Source: Gluconacetobacter tumulisoli
GTDB taxonomy: Bacteria > Pseudomonadota > Alphaproteobacteria > Acetobacterales > Acetobacteraceae
Length of the DNA: 64,000 bases
Reading direction: 5' to 3'
NCBI RefSeq assembly: GCF_014174155.1
Contig: NZ_JABEQM010000002.1
Coordinates: 358,466 to 422,465 of the forward strand
Part shown: positions 44,559 through 52,639 of the stretch, piece by piece
How positions within the stretch are numbered: the first letter of the stretch is position 1
Layout of the letters: each line of letters opens with the position of its first letter
Program-made: the position numbers and the translations under genes
Notes under the pieces: generated by a model
The model's input: the letters and a program-made list of their open reading frames with translations, nothing else
Told to the model about the DNA's origin: nothing
The model's database searches: none

Positions 44559-45638
44559 TCAGATGCCGCAGGCGGGCACGTCCTGGCGCGGCGGTTCCTT
44601 CGGCCAGCGGCGATGCAGCCACAGCCAGGTGGCGGGGCGCGCCCTGATCCAGCGTTCCAGCGTCGCGTTGACCATCAGCGTGATCGCGTAGGTGTCGGCC
44701 TCGCGATTGCCCGTGCGGGGGACGTCGATCGGCTTTTCGCACACCATCCTGAACCGCCCGCCCCCCAGCCGCAGCACGTAGACCGGCATGATGGGCAGGT
44801 CGAAGCGCAGGGCCAGCCTGGCCAGGGCGGGGGCCGTCATCGCCGGCCGGCCGAAGAACGGGACGGCGATCCCGTCATTCATCTTCTGGTCCACCAGGAG
44901 GCCGAGCGACCCGCCCGCCTGAAGATGGCCCAGCGCGTCGCGGGCCCCCTCGGCGCCCTTGGGGAACATCCTGTTCTGCGGGCCGAGGGCCCTGTGGCGC
45001 ATCGACTGGATCACGGCGTCGACATGCCGGTTCGACGCCGCCCGGTAGAAGCCGGACACCGGCAGCCCGATGCCGCCGGCGATCGGCAGGATCATTTCCC
45101 AGTTTCCGAAATGTCCGGAAAAGAACAGCGCCTGTCCCCCCTGGCGTGTCAGGGCGTCGATATGCTCCTCGCCCTCGATTTCCCAGCCGGGGCCGCGCGG
45201 CGTGCGGGTGAAGGTGGCAAGATGGGGCAGTTCCCCCAGGGTCCGGCCCAGATTGTTCCACACCGCGCGGATGACGCCCTGGCGTGTCGTGGCGTCCATG
45301 TCGGGCAGCGCCGCCCGGAGGTTCCGGTCGGCGATCCCGCTTTCCCGCAACCGGCCGCCGACCTGTTGCGCGGCCCATCCGACGAGGGCGGACGACGCGC
45401 GCGGGCCGATGAGCCGGAGGGCGTGCAGCGCCCCGGCCAGCAGCGTCGCCAGCACGGGCGCGAGGAGGAGCAGCAGGAGGTCCGTCGGCGGGCTGATGCG
45501 CAGGACCGGCCGGATCGCGATCCGGCGCGGCCGGGCGGCGGAGAGCGCCGGCACCCTGGGGCCGGACGCGGCGCGGTGCGCCCCTGCCGAGGTTTCATGA
45601 TCGAAATGGTCGGAAGGCTTCGGGCGGGTGGAGGGCAT
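44559..45638 (-). CDS. LpxL/HtrB-like lysophospholipid acyltransferase
   Basis: 359-aa membrane-anchored acyltransferase of the lipid A late-acyltransferase family. It has an N-terminal hydrophobic anchor (DLLLLLLAPVLATLLAGAL), the catalytic HFGNWE (the H-x4-E motif) near residue 170, and DQKMNDGIAVPFFGRPA, matching the substrate-binding motif. It probably acylates a lipid A precursor or an ornithine-type lipid. The ATG at 45638 is used (a TTG two codons earlier is possible). Repeat family 1 lies upstream. Confidence 0.88.
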   Translation of the reverse strand: MPSTRPKPSDHFDHETSAGAHRAASGPRVPALSAARPRRIAIRPVLRISPPTDLLLLLLAPVLATLLAGALHALRLIGPRASSALVGWAAQQVGGRLRESGIADRNLRAALPDMDATTRQGVIRAVWNNLGRTLGELPHLATFTRTPRGPGWEIEGEEHIDALTRQGGQALFFSGHFGNWEMILPIAGGIGLPVSGFYRAASNRHVDAVIQSMRHRALGPQNRMFPKGAEGARDALGHLQAGGSLGLLVDQKMNDGIAVPFFGRPAMTAPALARLALRFDLPIMPVYVLRLGGGRFRMVCEKPIDVPRTGNREADTYAITLMVNATLERWIRARPATWLWLHRRWPKEPPRQDVPACGI

Positions 45639-45734
45639 GCCCAACTATGCGTACAATACATAGCTGAGTCTCCAGGAATAGCGTAACCGAATGCAACCCT
45701 GGCCGGTTCGGCCCCTGAGGGCTGTTTGAAAACG

Positions 45735-46103
45735 CGCGTCGGATCGCCGGCGCGCATTTCAAGCCGGTTGCAATGAGCCTGCCTGAAAATGGGGGCTGGT
45801 GAGCGAGAGCGGCCACTTGGGGCCGCGCCCGGCGTGGGTTTGCGAGCACCGAAGGGGAGCGGCCTTGATGGCCGCCCGCCACGGAGCGCAGGAAACGCGC
45901 GTCGGATCGCCGCCAGCGCGCATTTCAGGCCGGTTGCGACGAGCCTGCCTGAAAATGGGGGCTGGTGAGCGAGAGCGGCCTCTTGGGGCCGCGCCCGGCG
46001 TGGGTTTGCGAGCACCGAAGCGGAGCGGCCTTGATGGCCGTGAGCATCGGAGCGCAGGAAACGCGCGTCGGATCGCCGCCAGCGCGCATTTTCAGGCGGG
46101 CTC
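45735..46103. repeat. Palindromic repeat (family 1), partial plus two tandem units
   Basis: A short fragment with the core at 45732-45755 is followed by two tandem units, each starting GAGCCTGCCTGAAAATGGGG (45774 and 45941) and containing GCGGCC/GGCCGC and AAACGCGCGTCGGATCGCC. The outer arms GAGCCTGCCTGAAAATG and CATTTTCAGGCGGGCTC pair with one mismatch. The tip differs from those of the copies at 24951 (TTGCAAATG) and 26841 (GTGGACATG). The right arm encodes the last four residues and stop of the gene at 46092. Confidence 0.85.
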
Positions 46104-47279
46104 GCGCAGTGCGCGGGCGATCCAGTCGAGATTGGCCCGGCGCAGATGGCCGTAATTGTAGAATGCGATGCCCTGGCCGGGCGTGGCCAGTACCGCGCGG
46201 ACGACGGCGGCGAATGCGGCCTCGGACGGGAAATCGGCGGGGGACGGGCGCAGGACGACGCGCGGGGCCGCCCCTGCCGGCAAGGTGTCGCGCACGTCCC
46301 AGAGCGCCGACAGGACCTGGTGCGGGTCGGGCTGGTACAGGCAGAGTTCCAGCCCGTCGCCGGCCGCCGTCAGCGCCGCCAGGTCGCTGCCTTCCAGCCA
46401 GGCCGCGACCGGATTGCGCTGCACCGAGGGAATGACGTGCAGCGATCCGTCCGGGCCGATTTCCGCCCGGATCGCCGCGACCAGGCTGGTGACCGTTTCG
46501 CAGCGCCACGCCAGGAAGGCCCGCAGCGCGTCGTTCGCCACCATGTCGGCCAGCAGGCGCGTCATCCCGTCGTCCCACGTCCGGTCGGCGGGGCGGGCGA
46601 GATAGCGCGATGCCTGGTCGCGCAGCGTGTGGCGCAGCGCGTCGGCGTCGATCCCCCGCCCGGCCGCGCCGGCGCGGCAGGAGTCGCAGAAGCACAGGCC
46701 GGCCACGGCCTCGAACCACGGATCGCGGCCCAGCAGGGACATTTCATGGTGATAGCCGTGCTGGTAGGGCTGCCAGCCCGGGGTTTCCAGCACCAGGCCC
46801 CGCACCGCCGGCGCCCGCGCGATTTCGCCGGCCAGCGTGACGGCATAGGCCCGGACCTCCGGATGGGCGGGGCACAGGCTGTAGGGATAGCGGTCGCCGA
46901 AGACGTTCCGGCAGGTCGCGTGCGGATGGCGCGTTCCCAGTTCCGTATTGTGCAGCAGCACCGTCCAGCCCAGGATGCCGAGGCCCGCGTCCGCCAGGCC
47001 GCGCAGATGTGCGTCGTCCAGCGGGCGGTCCGCCGGCACGGGCCGGATCGCGCCGAAGCGCGACGGGTCGACGCGGACATGGACCGCGCCGTCCTGCGGA
47101 AAATGGACGCGCGACGTCAGCCCGTGCGGGCGCAGGAACTTGCCGGCATGGTACGCCAGCGCGACGGTCAGGGTGTCGAGGCCCATGGCCCGGACCCGTT
47201 CCGCGAAGGACCGGGGGTCGGGCTGGTCCTGCAGGTCCCACGGGTAGATATACAGGCCCCGGTAGGCGTCCGTCGTCAT
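46092..47279 (-). CDS. Uncharacterised TIM-barrel-like protein, putative glycoside hydrolase
   Basis: 395-aa soluble protein without signal peptide. It starts with DAYRGLYIYPWDLQDQPDP and has many aromatic, His and acidic residues on what look like barrel strands (VALAYHAGKFLRPH, LGWTVLLHNTELG, YSLCPAHPEVRAYA, LVLETPGW, GYHHEMSLLG) and a CFCDSC cysteine pair. The layout resembles glycosidase barrels, but I cannot name a family. It overlaps the ROK kinase stop by 4 bp (ATGA), so it belongs to the same operon as the amino-sugar genes and may cleave an imported oligosaccharide in the cytoplasm. Confidence 0.75.
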   Translation of the reverse strand: MTTDAYRGLYIYPWDLQDQPDPRSFAERVRAMGLDTLTVALAYHAGKFLRPHGLTSRVHFPQDGAVHVRVDPSRFGAIRPVPADRPLDDAHLRGLADAGLGILGWTVLLHNTELGTRHPHATCRNVFGDRYPYSLCPAHPEVRAYAVTLAGEIARAPAVRGLVLETPGWQPYQHGYHHEMSLLGRDPWFEAVAGLCFCDSCRAGAAGRGIDADALRHTLRDQASRYLARPADRTWDDGMTRLLADMVANDALRAFLAWRCETVTSLVAAIRAEIGPDGSLHVIPSVQRNPVAAWLEGSDLAALTAAGDGLELCLYQPDPHQVLSALWDVRDTLPAGAAPRVVLRPSPADFPSEAAFAAVVRAVLATPGQGIAFYNYGHLRRANLDWIARALREPA

Positions 47280-48181
47280 GGGGCGGCCACCGGCCCGCCC
47301 TTCAGCCACGAGGCGCCGACCAGGCCGGAATCGGCGGGAAGATGGCCGGGCACGACGATCGGCCCGGTGCCCGGGCGCAGGATGCGCGACCGGACCGCCG
47401 CGTCCAGGGCGGCCAGCAGGCGGGGGCGGTTGGCCAGCCCGCCGCCGACCGGCATGATCGTGGCGCCGGTGACGTTGACGACGCCGGCCAGCCCCGCCGA
47501 CATGCGGTCCAGCCACATGTCCATGGTGTGGCGGGGATGGTCCAGACCCGCCTCCCAGTCGGAGAGGATCGCCTGGCTGTCGCTGCCCTGGCCGGTGAAG
47601 GCCAGGTGCAGGCGTTCGATCCCGCGTGCCCCGCCGATCGTGTCCAGGCAGCCGAGCTGCCCGCAGCTGCAGCGCAGGGCCGGCACGGCGCGGGGGTCGG
47701 CGCAGGCGGCGATGAACGGCCCATGCCCCCATTCGCCGGCCAGGCCGCCGGCACCGACGATCGGCCGCCCGTCGATCACCAGCCCGCCGCCGACGCCGGT
47801 GCCGAGGATCACGCCGAAGACGATCCGATGGCCGGCGCCGGCGCCCTGCATCGCCTCGGCCAGCGCGAAGCAGTGGGCGTCGTTGCCGATGACCACCGGG
47901 CGGCCCAGGCGCGTCGCCAGCGCGTCGCGCAGCGGACGTTCGTTGACGCAGGGAATGTTGGCCGAGCGGGTATGGCCCGTCTGCGGATCGCAGACGCCCG
48001 CGATGGCGACATGCAGCGGCAGGCCGCGATCGTAGGGCGCGGCGAATTCGGCCAGGGTGGAGACGAAATCGGCCATGCTGCCGACCGGCGTCGGTCGCCG
48101 CCGCCGGTCGGAGAGCTGGTGGGCGTTGTCCGCGACGGCGAAATCGATATAGGAGCCGCCGATATCCGCGCAGAGTATCAC
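47276..48181 (-). CDS. ROK family sugar kinase, probable N-acetylglucosamine kinase
   Basis: 301-aa ROK kinase. An N-terminal phosphate loop (ILCADIGGSYIDFAVAD), the sugar-binding GNDAHCFALAEA, GTGVGGGLVI, then GEWGHG and the zinc motif CSCGQLGCLDTIGG (CxCGxxGC). The pattern fits N-acetylglucosamine/N-acetylmannosamine or glucose kinases. The start is taken at a GTG (48181) with AAGGA upstream; a GTG further upstream would add about 17 residues. Position between NagX and the barrel protein supports GlcNAc phosphorylation. Confidence 0.87.
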   Translation of the reverse strand: MILCADIGGSYIDFAVADNAHQLSDRRRRPTPVGSMADFVSTLAEFAAPYDRGLPLHVAIAGVCDPQTGHTRSANIPCVNERPLRDALATRLGRPVVIGNDAHCFALAEAMQGAGAGHRIVFGVILGTGVGGGLVIDGRPIVGAGGLAGEWGHGPFIAACADPRAVPALRCSCGQLGCLDTIGGARGIERLHLAFTGQGSDSQAILSDWEAGLDHPRHTMDMWLDRMSAGLAGVVNVTGATIMPVGGGLANRPRLLAALDAAVRSRILRPGTGPIVVPGHLPADSGLVGASWLKGGPVAAP

Positions 48182-48297
48182 GATGTGATCCTTGAAGCCG
48201 TTCTTGGGCAGCGCCGGAAGGTCACACACCGGTTCCCGACCGGAGGTGAACCGACCGATCGCCCATAGAATATAATCTTGAAAAGGAGGGTACGCGT

Positions 48298-49497
48298 TCA
48301 GATCTTCACGACGATCTTCTTCTTCCACAGTACGAAGCTGGGGATGAAGCACAGCGCGACATAGGCGCAGGCATAGAGCAGGGACGTGGGTTCGGTCGAT
48401 CCCCAGTGCGCGAAGACCGTCCGGTACACCCATTCGCCGATGCCCTGGCCCTGCGGCATGACCGGGATCTCCCACAGGAGTTCCGACCCGAATTCCGAGA
48501 CGCAATAGGCCACGATCGCGTTCGATCCGAAGATGATCGACAGCATCATGAACCCCCGGACGGCGGCGGACGTGCGATAGACCTGCCGGACGTCGATCAG
48601 GATATAAAGCGCATACAGCGCCATGATGTCGATGCCGGCGCACAGCAGGACGAAGCTGCTGGACCAGATATTCTTGTTGAACGGAAAGAAGGCGTTCACG
48701 ACGAAGGACAGGACGAAGATGCCCACGCCGCCCAGCGCCCAGCGCCGCACGGCCGGCGCGGCCGGGTTCCGCGAGGCCGCCTTCATCACCAGGCCCGAGA
48801 CGATTCCGATCAGTACCGTGCAGAGGGCCGGCAGCGTGCTGAGGATGCCTTCGGGGTCGCGGTAGATGCGATAGAGATGACCGAAATGGAACCAGCGCTG
48901 GCAGAAATCATTGAAGGCGCGGTCGACCCAGGCGACGATATTGTTGCGATCGTCCAGGTAGGCGACGTCGACCCCCGGCATGCCGATGCCGGGAATGGGC
49001 ATGAACCGCAGCATCGCCCAGTACAGCACCAGGATCGCCGCGACGATGCCGCAGAGGACGCGGGTGTCGCGCACCTTGAGGAACAGCGCGCCGCAGACCA
49101 GGTAGCAGACGGCGAAGCGCGTCAGCACGCCCAGCACCCGCAGGTGCGCGAAGTCGAAATGCGGGAACAGGGCAAGCAGGATGTCGATGCCGAACAGGAT
49201 CAGCGACCGCCGGACGATGCCGGCGAGCAGTTCGCCCGGAGGTGCGCCGCGGTCCAGCCGGCTGCCGAGCGAGAACGGGATCACGCAACCCATGATGAAC
49301 ATGAAGCTGGGGAAGACCAGGTCGGTCGGCGTCCAGCCGTTCCATTCGGCATGGCGCAGGGGGGCGTAGACATGATCCCAGTCGCCGGGATCATTGACCA
49401 GGATCATGAAGGCGATCGTCAGTCCGCGCATGATGTCCACGGACATGATGCGGGATTTCCGGATTTCGTAGGGCTTGTCGATCGGCGTCTGGGCCAC
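48298..49497 (-). CDS. nagX: NagX-type membrane protein (DUF5009/HGSNAT-like)
   Basis: 399-aa multi-pass inner-membrane protein. SVDIMRGLTIAFMILVNDPG, HAEWNGWTPTDLVFPSFMFI and an ending with basic residues match the NagX/heparan-alpha-glucosaminide acetyltransferase-like family. In proteobacterial chitin loci NagX is linked to GlcNAc uptake across the inner membrane. It lies between the TonB-dependent receptor (upstream) and the ROK kinase, with a strong hairpin separating it from the receptor. Confidence 0.88.
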   Translation of the reverse strand: MAQTPIDKPYEIRKSRIMSVDIMRGLTIAFMILVNDPGDWDHVYAPLRHAEWNGWTPTDLVFPSFMFIMGCVIPFSLGSRLDRGAPPGELLAGIVRRSLILFGIDILLALFPHFDFAHLRVLGVLTRFAVCYLVCGALFLKVRDTRVLCGIVAAILVLYWAMLRFMPIPGIGMPGVDVAYLDDRNNIVAWVDRAFNDFCQRWFHFGHLYRIYRDPEGILSTLPALCTVLIGIVSGLVMKAASRNPAAPAVRRWALGGVGIFVLSFVVNAFFPFNKNIWSSSFVLLCAGIDIMALYALYILIDVRQVYRTSAAVRGFMMLSIIFGSNAIVAYCVSEFGSELLWEIPVMPQGQGIGEWVYRTVFAHWGSTEPTSLLYACAYVALCFIPSFVLWKKKIVVKI

Positions 49498-49525
49498 TGT
49501 GTTCTCCTGCTGCAGGCGACGCGGA

Positions 49526-49550
49526 ACGGGGTCCCGTGGCGGGACCCCGT
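49526..49550 (-). terminator. Strong hairpin between TonB receptor and nagX
   Basis: ACGGGGTCCCG (49526-49536) and CGGGACCCCGT (49540-49550) form a perfect 11-bp stem with a 3-nt loop. On the minus strand it follows the receptor stop and precedes nagX by about 30 bp; there is no U-run. It may stabilise the receptor mRNA or partly terminate transcription so that receptor and nagX are made in different amounts. Confidence 0.5.
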
Positions 49551-49597
49551 CAGTGATTCGGACTCTCGGGCTTAAAGAGGCGTTTTCGGGCAGGTGC

Positions 49598-52084
49598 TCA
49601 GAAACCGCTGGAAACCGAGACGAAGGCCGAGAACGGGGCGCCGACCAGGTAGATCGGGCTGGAGCCCTGGACCATCGTGCCGTGCAGGCCCATCATGCTC
49701 TGGGCGTTGGCCGTCGTGCTGCCGGCCATGGCCAGATAGTGGTTGTCGCCGATATTGACCAGGTTGAGCTGGATCTGCGGATGCTTGGCCGGGCCGATCG
49801 ATTTGAAGCGATAGCCCAGGGTCAGGTCCGACGTCAGGTAGGACGGGATGCTTTCGTCGTTCATGAACGTCGTGTACTGGGAGTCGATATAGCGGAGGTT
49901 GAAGTTTCCGAACACCCGCCCGTCATCATATTGCAGGCCGATCGCCGCGGTGAATTTCGGGCTGCCGACGGAGATCTTGCCCTTGGTCGGCAGAATGTCT
50001 GTGCCGGTGTCGAAATTGTTGTCCATCGTCGAATGCAGGTACTGGCCCGACAGGTACGGGCTGAAATGATGCCAGTAGCCCAGGCCGAATTCCGCCTGGA
50101 AGCCGCGTGACGTTTCGCCGCCCGCGTTGATCGGTTCCGCCACCACCGACGTCGTCCCGGGAATGTAGCCCGACGACGAGATGTTGTGGTTGGTGATGTT
50201 CAGGTTGAACGCGGAAAACGAGAAATTATAGAAACCGGTGTGGCGGTAGCCGATTTCCTCGCCGATCGAATATTCCGGCTTCAGCGCGCCGACGGTTGCG
50301 ATCTGCCCGTAGTTGGGGTCGTAGTCGGGAACGTAGGCCTCGGTCGAGACCGGGGCGCGGAAGGACGTCGTGCCGTTGATATAGAGCTGGTCGTGCGGCG
50401 TCAGGCGATAGGTCGCATAGAATTGCGGCAGCGGTTCGAAGTAATTATGCCCCGTCTTCCACGGCTGCGCGCCCGGCACGTTGTTCGTGCCCTCGCGATA
50501 GACCATCGCCGCCTTGAACCCGGCGCTGAGTTCCAGCCTGTCATGCAGCAGCTTCAGCGTGTCGGCAAGGTAGAGGGCGTTCTGCTGCTGCCAGAAATTC
50601 AGATTGTCGCCGCTGAGGATCTGGCTGTTGGAAAAGCGGATCGGGCTCAGCCCGTAGCCGGCCACGGGATTGCCCTGGTTGTTCACCAGGTTCCACTGAT
50701 AGCGTTCGGTATGGCTTGTATAGGAATACCACCAGCCGAAGGTCAGGGTATTGTTGCCGTGCGTCCAGCGGATGTTGGAATTGATCGCCCCGTTCTTCTG
50801 CTTCCACGGGTCGTCGAGCATCGCCGTCGCCACGCCGTCGGTGGCATAGGGCAGGTTCAGCGCCGGATAGGGCGATCCCGGCACCCCATATTGCACGTTG
50901 CCGAAATATCCCCCCGCCAGCGGAATGGACTCGCCACCATAGGACGGGCCGGATTCCTGGACGTAATAGGGGGTCAGGTTCAGTTCCAGTTCATGCGACA
51001 GCACGAATTTCATCGGAACGATGATGTTCAGCAGGTTGGTGTTGTTCTGCGAGAATCGATAATAGCTGACGTCGCCCGGGGTATACTGGCCGTCCAGGTT
51101 GAAGCTGGTGCCGTACTGCTTCCATTGCTGCAGGGTCGGGTTCAGCATCCCGTTGGCGAACTGGCGGGTGTAGCCGAAGATGAACTTGACGCTGTTGCCC
51201 TGGCCCCAGTCCTTCACGAACTTGGAATCGACGTGATAGCGGAACTGGTCGCCCGGCCCGCGCCAGTTGTTCGACGAAGTATAGGAAAAGGACGCGAAGC
51301 CGCGAATGCCGCTGTTGCCGATATCGCCGGTGTTGAAGCGGACGAATTCCTTGTTCGCGCTGTGGGTGCCGCCCATCAGGTCGACATAGCCGCCCATCTT
51401 GTGCGCCGGGTCCAGCTCGAAGGTCGAGATCTGGCCGCCCACGGCGTTGATCAGCGGCGCGTCGATGTCCGGCGAGCCCTGCGAGACGGTGACCGATCCG
51501 ATATTTTCGTTGTCCACAAGGGTCGAGGTGAAAGGGCCGTAGTTGATCGGGTCGGATTCCGGCGCGCCCTCGAACAGAAAGCCGATCTGCGACTGCGTCA
51601 GGCCGCGCATGGTCATGGTGTCGCCGCCGCTCATGCCCAGCGGATCGACCTTGGCCGACACCACGCCGGGCAGGCTGGCGACCATGTTCGCGATCGTGGT
51701 GGTCGGCGTCTGCTTGGCGATGTAGTCGCGCGTCAGGCCGCTCTGCGACCGGGGGGCGTGTTCGATCGGCATCAGGCCGCCGCCGGGCGTCGTGTTGGTG
51801 ACGCCGTTGGAGCTGTAGGTCCCGGCGGTGACCGACACCGTTTCGGCCTGCTGCCCCTGCGGCAGTACCGACATGCCGGTGACCGAGGTTTCGGCGGCGA
51901 CGGGGGCCGCGTCGCCCGCCGCCGGACGATGGGCGGATGGGGACGGGGCGGAAGACGGGGACGCGGAGGGGGTCGAAGACCGGGACTGGATCGCAGACTG
52001 GGCCAGGGCCACGCCCGATCCGAGGGTGGAGACGGAGAACATGACTGTCGTCACGCGAAGCGCGGTCTTGAGCGTCAGGGCCAT
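49598..52084 (-). CDS. TonB-dependent receptor (probable chito-oligosaccharide importer)
   Basis: 828-aa outer-membrane receptor with an N-terminal signal (TVMFSVSTLGSGVALAQS), a Ser/Pro/Ala-rich linker, the plug domain (PTTTIANMVASLPGVVSAKV, MTMRGLTQSQIGFLFEGAP) and a beta-barrel ending FSAFVSVSSGF with the terminal aromatic. It is the first gene of the minus-strand run that continues with nagX, ROK kinase and the barrel protein, and it faces GH20. This context, not the sequence, suggests chito-oligosaccharide uptake. Confidence 0.92.
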   Translation of the reverse strand: MALTLKTALRVTTVMFSVSTLGSGVALAQSAIQSRSSTPSASPSSAPSPSAHRPAAGDAAPVAAETSVTGMSVLPQGQQAETVSVTAGTYSSNGVTNTTPGGGLMPIEHAPRSQSGLTRDYIAKQTPTTTIANMVASLPGVVSAKVDPLGMSGGDTMTMRGLTQSQIGFLFEGAPESDPINYGPFTSTLVDNENIGSVTVSQGSPDIDAPLINAVGGQISTFELDPAHKMGGYVDLMGGTHSANKEFVRFNTGDIGNSGIRGFASFSYTSSNNWRGPGDQFRYHVDSKFVKDWGQGNSVKFIFGYTRQFANGMLNPTLQQWKQYGTSFNLDGQYTPGDVSYYRFSQNNTNLLNIIVPMKFVLSHELELNLTPYYVQESGPSYGGESIPLAGGYFGNVQYGVPGSPYPALNLPYATDGVATAMLDDPWKQKNGAINSNIRWTHGNNTLTFGWWYSYTSHTERYQWNLVNNQGNPVAGYGLSPIRFSNSQILSGDNLNFWQQQNALYLADTLKLLHDRLELSAGFKAAMVYREGTNNVPGAQPWKTGHNYFEPLPQFYATYRLTPHDQLYINGTTSFRAPVSTEAYVPDYDPNYGQIATVGALKPEYSIGEEIGYRHTGFYNFSFSAFNLNITNHNISSSGYIPGTTSVVAEPINAGGETSRGFQAEFGLGYWHHFSPYLSGQYLHSTMDNNFDTGTDILPTKGKISVGSPKFTAAIGLQYDDGRVFGNFNLRYIDSQYTTFMNDESIPSYLTSDLTLGYRFKSIGPAKHPQIQLNLVNIGDNHYLAMAGSTTANAQSMMGLHGTMVQGSSPIYLVGAPFSAFVSVSSGF

Positions 52085-52639
52085 CGCAAAGCATTCCTGT
52101 ACAATGTGGTTTTAGAATGATTATGCCGGCTCGATCACGCTCCCCCCGCGCAATACTGCAAAAGAGGCACGTTATGCTGTTTCCACCGGGGAACCATGTG
52201 TTCGTTACGGAATTAGACAGGTGCCGATTTAGTTCTGCAATAAAAATAAATAGGGCCTGAAATTTTTTTTCTCGAACCACGTCGCTTTCGAAACGTACGG
52301 CCTGCCGGGCAGTCCCGACCGGTCCCGCCGGACGTCCGCCGGCGGAACATCGGGACGAAATGTCAAAAATATCCAGGATTCGCCGCGATTTTCCGGATGG
52401 CGTGCCGGACCGGGCCGGGCGGCGCGGGGAAAATGCCTATTGACCGGATGATGGTTTGCTGATCGAAATAAGTCACGACGCCGCCCTGGCGACGTGACGA
52501 CTGCGATCCGGTTTTCCCGTGGCCCACCCTGACGCGCGCCGGTTTCCGGCGATGCGCGCGGCGGGCGCGACATCGATTCGGGGGCCGTGCCCCTGCCCTT
52601 CCCTGTCATCCCTTCCCTGCCACCCCAAGGACCATCGCC
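52085..52639. other. Divergent promoter region, receptor/GH20
   Basis: 555 bp without a gene. The half near the receptor is AT-rich (for example TGCAATAAAAATAAATAGGG) and should hold its promoter. I did not find a clear NagC- or NagR-type palindrome. AAGGACC precedes the GH20 start. Confidence 0.45.
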
